Origin: Cordia subcordata
Taxonomy: Eukaryota > Streptophyta > Magnoliopsida > Boraginales > Cordiaceae
Direction of reading: 5' to 3'
Length of the DNA stretch: 64,000 bases
NCBI GenBank assembly: GCA_028554755.1
Contig: JAPTOF010000008.1
Coordinates: forward strand, 17,775,001-17,839,000
Positions within the stretch are counted from its first letter, which is position 1. Every line of letters starts with the position of its first letter. The notes under the pieces were generated by a model that was not told the DNA's origin, made no database searches, and saw only the letters and a program-made list of their open reading frames with translations. Shown here piece by piece: positions 45,306 to 55,172 of this stretch. Made by a program: the position numbers and the translations under genes.

Positions 45306-47340
45306 AAAGAAAAATCACATCTCAGCTAGGAAAAGTGCAAGAATCAAAGCTATTAATGAAAAGCTCAAAGAGTCCTATGTTGAACTCCCTCAAAATGATT
45401 TTGAAAATCTTAAGCATGGTGAAATCGTTCCTCCCTCTATGTGTGAAAAATCCTCATCTTTGCTGATTGTTGAAGATGAATCCGTCACAAACTCAAGCCT
45501 TGAATTCAAACTTGCTTATGATGCTTGCTGTAACATGGGTTTCTCACCCTTGAAATCTTCCTCTCCAAAGTCAATGAACTCCAAGCTTGACTCTTCACCA
45601 TTTACGGATCATTCTGATACCCCTCCAATGAGCTCAAGCTTGCAAAGGATTGAACAAAACCATGAGGATGGCAAAATACCTCTTGGGCAAAGCTCAACAT
45701 GCAAGGGTCGAACAAGGCTTGGAACTACCTTGGAGAATAAAGGCCGAGAGGATTTTCTTGGAAGAAAGCAAGAAGATTTAACAATGGTTGCAATCTCACA
45801 CTCACCTTCAAGAAATTCATCTTCACCCAAGCAATATGGGTCTTTTTTTGACCCCCCTAATATGAAGAACAATCTTTTATCACAATTTGCTGATTTGCAG
45901 CAGCCAAATTCAATGGAAAATGGTGGCATTTTGCTTGGGAATGGGTCGTGCATTGAGACGGAGGAAGAAAGAGAAAAGTGGTCTTTAACCAATGGTCACT
46001 CGGGTAAAGTACAGAACTTTTTAGAAAATGAAATGCACTTTCCAGATGCTTTTGCTGGTCAAAATGACAAGTTTTCAGCAAGTCCTCACACTTTTTTGAC
46101 AGCTCATCTCTCAAATTACAAGGACAAATCTCATCCATTCACTCAAAAATCGATTGATTTTGAAAATTTTGGAGATTTCCCTCCACTTTGCAATCAACCA
46201 AATAGTAGCCATTTTCTTGCACCTGAGATGGCAGCCAACTCACCTCATCTTGCCACCTCATCTTTTAATGTTTACAATAGCAATTTTGGGAGCTTTGATG
46301 CAAACCCAAAATCTACCAATCAGAATCAAGATGGAGGGCAAGCAAGGCGTGCATTTGTTCAAGGAAGAAGAGAATACCCCCTAAATGCTTGGAAAAAACC
46401 TTTTAGGCCAAGGTATGAACCTACTACTACTTCACCAAATTCTGATTAGGGTGCCCTTTTTGCTCAACATTGCACTTCTGATTTTAAGCTTCAAGGACAT
46501 ATTACAAAAATTGTCAATGGTATTAGAGAGGTTGATGACCCTGCAATTCTGGCAAGTTAACCAAAGACCACTTCTTTTGAGAAAATGGGAGCCAAATCTT
46601 GAATTTGTTAATCTTACATGTAACAAAATACCAATTTGGATCAAATTGAGAGATGTTCCCTTGAGCTTGTGGTTTAGAAGAGGCCTTGGTTATGTTGCAT
46701 CTTTTATAGGAAATCCACTTCAAATGGATGCATTGACGGCATCAAGAAGAAATCTTGAATTTGCAAGAGTTTGTGTTGAAGTGAATTTGGAAGAAAAGCT
46801 ACGGAGGAAATCTTTGTGAAACTAAGGGATGGCTCTAGGGCTAGAGTTGAAGTTGAATATGCTTGGAAAACTTCCAAGTGTGATCATTGCAAGATGGTGG
46901 GGCATGTTGAAGACCATTACCCATTGAAACCAAAACCCCATCCAATGCAACCTCTTGCTGCCCAAAATGCTCCCAAGCCTAATGCCAAGGAAGTTTGGAT
47001 TGAAGTTGGCAAAAAACAAGTCTCTCGGGGTCAAAATGGTTCTTTGATAAATGCAGCAAGCTCTCCAAAAAAGACGTTGGAAACAAATCGACAAGTTCAA
47101 AGAGATACGTGGCCTCGTTCTCCTAGTAGGCCTCCCCCCATTCAAAATGCTTCTTGCCCGATTATGAAGATTGACAATCAATTTGAAGTTCTTGAAGATT
47201 CTATTGTCAAAAAGGATGAAGGACCAATGCTTGGAAATGATGGAGAAAATCAAGAATTCCAAGAAAAGGCTCAATTTGAAGGAGTACATGAAGGAACCGG
47301 GGCCAATGATGAATCGGAGATTTCCTTCCCTCCAAATTGA
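45298..47340 (+). pseudogene. ORF1, H7, with DUF4283 deletion
   Basis: ORF1 starts MPKKKNHISARKSARIKAINEK, nearly the same as H8. The Ser-rich N-terminal region is open for 383 codons to a Trp-to-TAG stop at 46447. A deletion near 46545 removes the first half of DUF4283 (the GQFLGAPPPFF block present in H9). The second half (RPLLLRKWEPNLEF…RRGLGYVASFIGNPLQ) and the knuckle CDHCKMVGHVEDHY follow after shifts; the last knuckle Cys is Tyr. It ends ISFPPN at 47340. The C-terminal half is LINE-ORF1-like. Confidence 0.88.
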
Positions 47341-47420
47341 TTGTTGAGACTACTTTGTTTTGTTGCTTGCTGATTTGCTTGCTTTATCATTGATGTATGC
47401 TTTGTTTTTCTTTTACTCTT

Positions 47421-47468
47421 CCCCTCAAGCAAAATTTGATTGTTTTTTTTGTATTCTAGCTTGAGGGG
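47421..47468 (+). other. H-family 3'UTR hairpin (H7)
   Basis: The arms CCCCTCAAGC (47421-47430) and GCTTGAGGGG (47459-47468) form a perfect 10-bp stem with a 28-nt loop, 81 bp after the ORF1 stop. Confidence 0.7.
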
Positions 47469-47533
47469 ATTTGTAGTTGTTGTACTCATTTTGCGATTTA
47501 TATATTCTTACTTAATCCGCAAAAAAAAAAAGC

Positions 47534-48576
47534 CTATACAAGAATGACATCTAACCTCCACAATTTACATAATCTTTTGTTCAAAAGAGAGGAAGAGAAT
47601 TTTCTTCCCGTAGAGATTTTAACTCTTACATCATTGTAAATAGAATTGAAAATATTTTCTTCAGTTTTTGCTATATTTCGGTAAATGCGTTGATTCCTTT
47701 CCAACCAAATGTGATAAATAGAAGCTTCAAGGAGATGCTTAATGATAGTGGACTTCAAGTGCTTCTCATATGCAAAAGGAGTGATAAAAGCAATAATATC
47801 CTTCCAGCAAATTAATTTCTCTGAAATTGATGAAAGGCTAAGTCCTTTTTGCCATATTCTTCTAGTGAAGCTACATTCAAAGAAAAGATGATCTCTTGTT
47901 TCGCAACCAAAATAACAAGAAGTGCATGATGGATTGATGTTGAGACCCCAATGTAAAATTCTGAATTTTGCAAGAAAAGCAAGCCAAGCAATGAAGCTAT
48001 GTCTCGGATTGTGTTTCTTGTGCCAAAGAATGTTAAAACCAGCGAAATGATTTCATTTCCTCCTAATGTGTTCCCAAGTTTGTTTGAAAGCAAAATCTCC
48101 ATTTGTGGATGTTTTCCAAACAATTTCATCCATTGTGCTATCATTAAGAACATAATTTGGACACTCAACATGTAAGAGCTGAATAGGCCAATTCCAATTA
48201 CCATTGATGTAAACATCACTAACCTTTGCAAGGAGAGATGGATTTGAGAAAGTGCTACTCCAATGCTCCAAAAGGGAATTTTCCTTGTACCAATTATCAA
48301 TCCAAAAGAAAGTTTGTGATCCATTACCAAGAGTGTGTTTGATGAGAGGCTTTGCTACTCCACGACAATTCAAAAGAGCTTTAAATATCCAACTTGCATC
48401 CTTAGGAGCTTGCATCACCCAAATGGAAGAACCCTTGATATAGTTCATGTGAATCCATTTACTCCAAAGTGTGTCCTTTTTTGCATACATTCTCCAGAAA
48501 AGCTTGAGTAAAAAAACTCTATTAATCTCTTCAATGTTTCTAATACCAAGCCCACTTTCACAAAAGGATTAGGAAG
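47534..48576 (-). pseudogene. LINE ORF2 C-terminus (zf-RVT), LM
   Basis: The ORF2 tail from CESGLGIRNIEEINR through FWRMYAKKDTLWSKW, ILGDG-type GNGSQTFFWIDNW and FKQTWEHIRRK, then shifted frames to the knuckle SCYFGCETRDHLFFEC and the end LDVILV at 47534. Frameshifts occur near 48055 and 47790. EN and RT are missing through truncation at 48578. Confidence 0.87.
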
Positions 48577-48633
48577 AAGAGAGCTTCTTCTTCTTACCCA
48601 TGAAAACCAAGAAAAAGAGAGAAAGAGAGGAGA

Positions 48634-48726
48634 TTAGGAGAAAGAAAGAGGAAGAGAATGGTGAGTGGTGAAGAGGAGGCGGCGGCTGGAAGCAAGAATG
48701 TTACAGAGAGGAGAGAGTGTTTTCAT
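48634..48726 (-). promoter_or_regulatory. Upstream ORF in LINE 5'UTR, LL
   Basis: A 30-codon uORF (MKTLSPLCNILASSRRL…) starting 26 bp from the LL 5' end and ending 33 bp before the ORF1 ATG. The MKTLS opening is shared with LI. Confidence 0.5.
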
Positions 48727-48763
48727 GGTAGAGAGAGAATCGGCTTTCCCTAAAATGTTCTCA

Positions 48764-49661
48764 CTTGAAGCTGAATCATCTTTGTTTTGCGGATGATCTC
48801 TTCATTTTTAGCAAAAGAAGACTTAAGCTCTATTGATTATGTTATGAATACTTTAAAGACCTTCTCTTCGTATTCTAGGCTGAAAATCAATAAAGCTAAA
48901 AGTGACATTTTCTTTGGTGGGGTCCATTGTGAAACTAGAATGGCTATTATTGAAAGAGTTGGTTTTAATGAAGGTGAACTTCCAATTCGATACTTGGGCA
49001 TTCGACTTGTCTCTAGAAAGCTTAGGAAAGCTAATTGCTATCCTCTTTTGGAAAAAATTAATGCGAGAATTGATTCTTGGTGCAATAATTGGCTCTCTTT
49101 TGCGGGAAGACTTGTGCTTATCAAATCCATTCTTATTCAACTCCTTGCATATTGGGAAATGCTCTTCTTATTCCTAAAGGTGTCTTGGTTGCCATTGAAT
49201 CAAAGTTTAAGGCTTTTTTGTGGAGAGGTACAGGGCCTAAAGTTGTTTGGAGGGAAGTTTGTCTTTCCATGCATGAAGGGGGAGTTGGTATTAGGAATAT
49301 TAAGGAAGTCAATTTGGTTTGCATGCTAAAAGTTTTCTGGAGAATGTATTCAGCAAAGGAAATGCTTTGGAGTCAATGGGTACATACAAACTACATCAAA
49401 GATTCTTCCATTTGGGTGTTGCATACTCCTAGGGATGCTAGTTGGATCTTGAAGATGCTTTTAAGATACCGAGGACTTGCAAAGAATTTCATTCAGCATA
49501 ATATTGGGAGTGGTACAAATACCTTCTTTCGGATTGATAATTGGCACAAAGATGGTTCAATTTTGGAACATTAGTCAAGTACATTTCCAACCCTTCCTCT
49601 CCTCTCTAAGGTTAGTGACATCTTCACTAATGGCACTTGGAATCGGCCAACTTATCTTCTT
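48764..49661 (+). pseudogene. LINE ORF2 middle part (FADD to zf-RVT start), LK
   Basis: This continues ORF2 of LK after LL: KLNHLCFADDLFIFSKR, then a shift, YLGIRLVSRKLRKANC, FAGRLVLIKS, FLWRGTGPKVVWRE, FWRMYSAKEMLWSQW and a Trp-to-TAG at 49572. It breaks at NRPTYLL where LN inserts, and a further 40 bp (HIDVPNFIPHEDN) lies at 54500-54540 before LO. The zf-RVT end is outside the window. Confidence 0.87.
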
Positions 49662-50771
49662 TTTTTGGCGAAGAAAGTGAGATTAAATTAAGAAACCATA
49701 TACAACACAAGAGAAAAGAGGGCCAGCCCTATACAAGAATATTTTCAAGGCCCCAAGATTTACAAATGGATTTGTTCATACAAGAAGAATTGAATTTCCT
49801 TCCAATGGAGCATTTAAGCCTAACATCATTAAGGATGGATGAGAGAATGCGCTCTTCAGTCTTGAATCCAAAGTTGAATTCACGGTTGTTTCTTTCCATC
49901 CAAATATGATAAATAGTGGCTCCCAAAAGATGCTTCAAAATGGTTGCACAAAGATTCTTTTCAAGGGCAAGAGGAGTAATAAAAGCCAAGATATCATCCC
50001 AATTTGTCAAAGATGTGTAAATCAAAGTAAGATGAAGTCCCTGATTCCAAATTCTTCTGGTGAAGCAACATTCAAAGAAGAGATGATTTCTAGTTTCACA
50101 TCCCATGTTGCAAAAAAATGCATGTTGGATTGATATCTTTTCCCCAAGATAATAATCTGAATTTTGTATTAAGCCTATCCCAACAAGCAAGCCAGCAAAT
50201 GAAAGCATGCCTTGGAGTGTGTGCCTTGAACCAAACAAGATTGTGCCAATTTATCTTATCTTTTCTTGTTCGAAAGTGCTCCCATGTGTGCTTGAAACTA
50301 AAGGATCCTTGAGGAGATAGATCCCAAGTAAAGGAAGCAGCAATTTCCTCATTTAAGCAGAAATTTGGAACATCAATATGCATCAAATGGTTAGGCCAAA
50401 TCCAAGAGTTGTTTTGGAAAACATCTCTAACCTTTGCATAAAGTGGTGGAGAGGAGAAGGTGGAGCTCCAATTATTGTAGAGAATTCCTTTTGAGTGCCA
50501 TTTGTCAACCCAAAAATGTGTGCTAGTACCATTTCCAACTGAATGGGTGATGAAGTTCCTTGCAATATCTCGACACTTAATCAGCATTTTTAGAATCCAA
50601 CTAGCATCTTTTGGAATGGAGAGAGTCCAAATAGATTCATTCTTGATATAATTCACATGCACTCATTTGCTTCAAAGCGAGTCCCTTTGAGCATTCTCCA
50701 AAAGATTTTAAGAAGGAAAATGGAGTTAACGTTTTCATTACACTTTCATAAAAATTTCTCTCTCTGGAAAT

Positions 50772-50828
50772 ATGCTCTCCCTTCTCTCTAGAGTTACTAC
50801 ACTCAATTTCCAAACTTTATCTTCTTAA
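50772..50828 (+). promoter_or_regulatory. Upstream ORF in 5'UTR of H8
   Basis: An 18-codon uORF (MLSLLSRVTTLNFQTLSS) starting 42 bp from the element 5' end and ending 15 bp before the ORF1 ATG. It has the same opening as H7 and LD. Confidence 0.5.
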
Positions 50829-50843
50829 ATTCATCTTTCAACC

Positions 50844-53484
50844 ATGCCTAAGAAGAAAAATCACACTTCTTCCCGTAAAAGTGCTAGGATCAAGGCTATC
50901 AAGGAAAAACTTAAAGAATCCTATGAAGAAATCTCTCAAAATTTTAATGAACAAGTAGGAAATGGGGCTGGATTTTTTGAAACTTCACATGCCATGGCTG
51001 AACATTCATCTTCATCTTTAATGGAGGAAGAGGAGTTTTCAACCAACTCTTGCATGGATCTCAACCAAAAAAGCAACATGGGATTTTCGGCCTCATCTTT
51101 TAAGCAAAATGAGCAATCAGCTGCGGCAAGTAAGCATTCATCTCCTCAAGCTCAAGTTTATTTTGAAGATTTGGATAAGAAAATTGAAGAAGCTAGAAAA
51201 ATTTGCCCTCCCTCAATTGGTTTGGGAAAATTCCTTGAGGAAAAATACAATATCTCCAAGAAGGAACTTGTCCAAAGTTTGTCCAGAAAAAGTCGTGAAA
51301 GATTAGTGCCAAAAGAAAATGATGATTTGCATTCTCATCTTCAAAATGTGGAGAACATTTCTCATGCTTCAAAATCTGATTTCCATCATTCTAAGATGAA
51401 CGAAAATGAACTTCAAATCAGCAAAAACACTTCGGCGTCTATTTGTGCTGAAATGCATCTTGCAAACGAGCTTGTCTCTTCTCCAACTCAAAATGCAATT
51501 TCTCATGGTCAAAACCATGCTATTTTGCTTGAAAATTTCATTGCAAATGCCCAAAATTTTAGCCATGGAAGTTCTGGTACGATTGAAGAAGATGGAAAAG
51601 CAAACTGGTTAATACCCAATGGTTTCTCAGTTGGTAAGGTACATGACAAAGCTGATTTTGCAGCTACTTTTTTCAGGCCAAAAGGACCTCTTTTCTACCT
51701 CCCCACACCATAAAATGACAGCACATCTCTCAAATTCCAATGTGGGAGGCCCACCACTCAATTTGAATCACACTTTTGATGCTAACCTAGAAGAATTTCC
51801 CCCTTTGTGTAATCAGCCAAGTGGCAAATCTGCTGGTCCATGTGGCTTTGAACATGGCACATATGTGGCTGCCACATCATTTAATGATGCCAATTCACCT
51901 ATGCAAACAAATCAGCAAAGCTCTTCCCAGAATCAATACCGAAATGGCTCCTCTTTTGGCCAACAAAAGCATTCAGCCTCTTCGTCCATGTCAGCTCCTT
52001 CTTTTGACATGGCTGCCACTTATGACTCTTTAAAAAATACTTGTCATTCTCCACAAGTTCCAAATGGAAATGACCTCCAGCAAACTGCTCAGCGTTTAAT
52101 CAACCAAAATCATGTCCTCTCCCATGGACATCTCCATGCAATTTCAATTGGTCAAGAGCATCATTTTCAAGGAAATCATTACACCTCAACTCTTCTCTTT
52201 TCTCAAGGAATTCATGAAGCAAATGGAGGAAGTTTTTGTGACCAACTTCAGCAAAATACTTTTCTACATCCCAGCCAGCAAGCACATCATTTCAAGCTCC
52301 TTCAACACTCGGCATGGGCATCAAATTTGGATTGGAAGGACCATCTCGTAGGTAACCTCATGCATTCTCTTAAACTTGATTTTCATGAGCCTCTTGTTGA
52401 AAATGGAAGAATAGGGGCTGCCCCACCAAGTGATGTCTTTGAAGAAGGTGATGGGCATTGGAAACATTGCCTCATTGGTCAATTCTTAGATAGGCCTCCT
52501 CCATTTTTTCTCCTTAGGAAAATGGTTGATAATCATTGGAAAAAATTTGGCAAGGTAGAGATTAAATTGGCTGAGAATGGGTTCTTTGTTTTTAAGTTTG
52601 AAAATGATGAGTATTGCAATCAAGTTATGGAACAACTTTGGCACGTTAATCACCGACCTCTCTTATTAAGAAAGTGGGATGCTAATGCACAAATGATAAA
52701 CTTTGGATGGGAAAAAGTGCCACTTTGGGTCAAACTTAGAAATGTTCCATGCTCACTTATTACTCGAAGAGGTCTTAGCTACATTGCAAGTACTATTGGC
52801 ATACCATTACAAATGGATAAGCTTACAGAATCACGTACCTTTGTTGGTTTTGCAAGAGTGTGGGTGGAAATCGATCTTTCAAAGTCTCTCCCTAATCACA
52901 CCTATGTGAAATTAAGAAATGGGGATTGGGCCAAAATTGACATTGAATATGCATGGAAGCCTCTTGTTTGCCCTTCTTGCAAGATTGTTGGACACTCCCT
53001 TTCTATGTGTCAAAATGGTCCCCCAAAAAATGCTCCTAGGCAAGCACCTAAAGTGATTGAAAAGAAGAATGATAATTGGAAAATGGCAAAGAATAGAAAA
53101 GTGTGGAAGAAAGTTGAGAATTTTAATCCTACCCCATTCTCCAATGTGGTGGTTAATTCTGTTCAAGCTCCAAGTTTGGCAAAGAATCCAGCCCCTATTG
53201 TTGAAGAAAAGTTGGAAAATAATCGTTTTGCGGTCCTTAATGCAAATGAAGGCACATCAAAAGTAAAGGATGATTTGATAAAGAGTGATGAAGAAAATGT
53301 CATGATCCAAGAAAATGACACAAATGTTGCTGATTTGGACACCCAACAACATGAAAATCAAAATGAAGTGCAATTGATTGAAGATAACTTGAGTGTTGAG
53401 CAAGATAGATGGGAAGGGAATATTGGGAACACACTTGAAGGCTCTTGGACCAGACTTGAACATCCTAATCCTACCCCCATTTGA
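50844..53484 (+). pseudogene. ORF1 (DUF4283 + zinc knuckle), H8, one frameshift
   Basis: ORF1 of about 880 codons, longer than the LINE ORF1 of 633. Start MPKKKNHTSSRKSARIKAIK. A long Ser/Gln/Asn-rich region follows (to about residue 535), with one frameshift near 51690. DUF4283 spans about 537-690 (HWKHCLIGQFLDRPPPFFLL…RPLLLRKWDANAQMINF…VPCSLITRRGLSYIAS…MDKLTESRTFVGFARV). The knuckle near 709-722 is CPSCKIVGHSLSMC, complete. The acidic tail (VADLDTQQHENQNEVQ…) ends PTPI. No ORF2 follows. Apart from the single shift it looks recently functional. Confidence 0.9.
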
Positions 53485-53561
53485 TGCGTTTCGAGACTTG
53501 ATTGGATCTCTCTTTATTGTTTTTCTTCTTAGGATTTCCCTTTTGTTTTGATTTGCTTACC

Positions 53562-53606
53562 CTCAAACTTGTCTTGCTTTGTAATGTTGTATCATTTAGT
53601 TTGAGG
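53562..53606 (+). other. H-family 3'UTR hairpin (H8), compensated stem
   Basis: The arms CCTCAAACT (53562-53570) and AGTTTGAGG (53598-53606) form a perfect 9-bp stem. The inner pairs differ on both arms from the CAAGCC/GGCTTG form of H1, so pairing is conserved through compensating changes. Confidence 0.7.
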
Positions 53607-55172
53607 TTTTGGATGGTGTTGTACCGAATTTTGCGCTTTATAAAAATCTTACTTAATCCACAAAAAAAAAGAAGGAAAATGGAGTTAATGTCCTCCATTG
53701 TCTGAATATTCAGCCCCCTTCATCAAAAGAAGTACAAATATCCTTCCAAGCAATTTTTGCACCCGTTTCCCACCAAAGAAAAGCCTTAAACTTTGATTCA
53801 AGAGTAGTAATAACACCTTTAGGGAGCAAGAGAATTTCAGCCAATAAGGAGCAAATTTGAGTAAGAGTTGATTTGATAAGCAACAACCTACCCGCATAAG
53901 AAAGCCATTTAGTGGTCCAATTATCAATTTTGTTCACAACTTTCTCCAAGAGAGGTGCATAATTAGCCTTTCTAAGCTTTCTTGAGATAAGAGGAATGCC
54001 CAAATACCGGATTGGAAGAGAGCCTTCTTTGAAATCCACTTTGGAGAGAATAGCAAGCTTTCGTCATTCGGGATACATCCAAAGAAAATATCACTTTTTG
54101 TGTTGCTGACTTTTAAACCTGAGAATGATTGGAAACTCTTTAAGACATCCATAATGCAATCAATAGATTCCAAATTGCCTTTACAAAAAATGAAGAGATC
54201 ATCGACAAAGCAAAGATGCTTGAGCTTCAACTTGGTGCACTTTGGGTGGAAATCAAATCTACCATCATTTTCCAAATTATTGAGCATACATGTGAGCACT
54301 TCCATGCATAACACAAAGAGATAAGGGAAAAGGGGATCACCTTGTCTAATCCATTTGCTCCCTTGAAAAAACCTTCAAAGCTACCATTCAAAGTAATAGT
54401 GAAACAAGGAGAAGTAACACAAGCCATAATCCAACCAACAAACTTTTGAGGGAAACCAAAAGCAATAAGGGTGCAGTCAATTGGCCAACTCATCTTCTTC
54501 ATATTGATGTCCCAAATTTTATTCCTCATGAAGACAACATTTTTTTTTTGCGTGAAAAGTGAAAAGCACTATATTAATTACAAAAGATGTACATGAGAGT
54601 CAAAAGAAGGGGAAGCTCAATCCAAAATAGCCTCAATTCCCCAATTCTTACAAATGATTTTGTTGATACAAGAAGAAGTGAAATGCTTCCCAATTGAACA
54701 CTTAATTCGAACATGGTTGAAGATGGATGAAAAGATTTGCTCTTCCGTTTTTGCATCTTTCCTGAATTGCCTATTGTTCCTTTCCAACCAAATGAAATAA
54801 ATTGTTGCTCCGAAGATATGCTTGACGAGTGTTGCTTTGAGATTGCCTTCAAGAACATACGGACTAAGGAAAGTGAAAATCTCATTCCGCAAGATTGGTG
54901 GATCTTTGATGCATGTTAACTCAAGTCCCCTTTGCCGTATTCTTCTTGTAAAGCTACAATGGAAGAAGAGATGATCCCTTGTTTCACAAGCAAAGTTGAA
55001 AAGATGCAATTCGAATTGATTTCAATACCCCAAGTAAGCATTCTGAATTTTATTGTGAGCCTATCATGCATGGCAATCCAAGTGATAAAAGCATGCTTTG
55101 GTGTGTGGTTTTTAAATCAAATAACGTTGTGCCATTCAATCTTGCTTTTTCGCCTACGCAAGTGCTCCCAAG

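Larger units (their letters stand above)
45174..47530 (+). mobile_element. ORF1-only element H7 with 16-bp TSD and 5'UTR
   Basis: A structurally complete ORF1-only unit (2.36 kb) with 5'UTR, uORF, ORF1 from its ATG, 3'UTR with a perfect 10-bp hairpin and poly(A). The TSD is agcctatacaagaatg (45158-45173 and 47531-47546), perfect, inside the 3' end of LM. ORF1 carries an internal deletion of about 210 bp relative to H9. The 3' terminus is CTTACTTAATCCGC plus poly(A). Confidence 0.94.
45068..48578 (-). mobile_element. LINE copy LM, 3' fragment (contains H7)
   Basis: A minus-strand 5'-truncated LINE inserted in ORF1 of LL with a 17-bp duplication, gagagctttttcttctt at 45051-45067 and the same with one mismatch at 48579-48595. 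Its own sequence is 45068-45173 (3'UTR, CTTTCTTGCCCCGC plus poly(A)) and 47547-48578 (ORF2 end), separated by H7. Confidence 0.9.
43060..48601 (-). pseudogene. LINE ORF1, LL, split by LM
   Basis: ORF1 starts at ATG 48601 (MGKKKKLSS). LM inserts after about ten codons and the frame resumes at 45050. It then stays open for over 500 codons: Ser/Gln-rich N-terminus, RFEPTSNEPSLDW, and DUF4283 (LVGQFLGAPPPYFLIKNM…RPLLLRKWEP…PIWVKLREV…FIGRPLQMDTLT). A shift near 43515 and a TAG at 43321 follow. The knuckle CEHCKMVGHVDKFC is complete. The end SPCK has a TGA at 43060-43062 that overlaps the ORF2 ATG as ATGA. Confidence 0.9.
39407..48751 (-). mobile_element. Full-length LINE copy LL (contains LM and H7)
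   Basis: A minus-strand LINE with 5'UTR, ORF1, ORF2, a 3'UTR of about 76 bp and poly(A) (T-run to 39420), inserted in ORF2 of LK. The TSD is aaaatgttctca (39395-39406 and 48752-48763, 12 bp perfect). ORF1 is split after its first ten codons by LM, which in turn holds H7. Without these inserts LL is about 5.8 kb. Confidence 0.92.
50730..53669 (+). mobile_element. Full-length ORF1-only element H8 with 19-bp TSD
   Basis: The reference ORF1-only element, 2.94 kb: 5'UTR 50730-50843 with ATTTCTCTCTCTGG box and uORF, ORF1 50844-53484, 3'UTR of about 176 bp with hairpin, poly(A) from 53662. The TSD agaaggaaaatggagttaa (50711-50729 and 53670-53688) is 19 bp and perfect, within ORF2 of LN. No part of ORF2 is present between the duplications. 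Confidence 0.95.
49662..54482 (-). mobile_element. LINE copy LN, 5'-truncated (contains H8)
   Basis: A minus-strand LINE with a 17-bp duplication (ggccaacttatcttctt at 49645-49661; one mismatch at 54483-54499) in ORF2 of LK. The 3'UTR matches LC (…CACTTTCTTCGCC plus poly(A)). The 5' end is cut at DCTLIAFGFPQKF in RT. H8 lies inside with its own TSD. Confidence 0.92.
49729..54482 (-). pseudogene. LINE ORF2 (RT motif B to end), LN, split by H8
   Basis: Read leftward from 54482: FGFPQKFVGWIMAC, a damaged motif B, CFVDDLFIF (FADD changed to FVDD), shifts, the thumb YLGIPLISRKLRKANY and FLWWETGAKIAWKD, then H8 (50730-53669). After H8: NYIKNESIWTLSIPKDASWI, NWHNLVWFKAHTPRHAFICWL, an altered knuckle, HLLGATIYHIWMERN and the end LENILV at 49729. 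At least three frameshifts and several stops. Confidence 0.87.
32414..54540 (+). mobile_element. LINE copy LK, major host element (continues past LO)
   Basis: A plus-strand LINE with 5'UTR (GGCTTTCTCTCTCTACC near 32414), ORF1 and ORF2, split successively by H6 (33200-35974), LL (39407-48751), LN (49662-54482) and LO (from 54540). Its own pieces are 32414-33199, 35989-39406, 48764-49661 and 54500-54539. The final part of ORF2 must lie right of LO, outside the window. Each internal insertion has its own TSD except LO, whose right end is not visible. Confidence 0.9.

Noticed and set aside
45298..53484. H units as ordinary LINEs whose ORF2 was lost by later deletion
   Set aside because: TSDs sit directly at the H 5' and 3' ends, poly(A) follows an H-specific 3'UTR after the ORF1 stop, and five independent insertions show the same structure.
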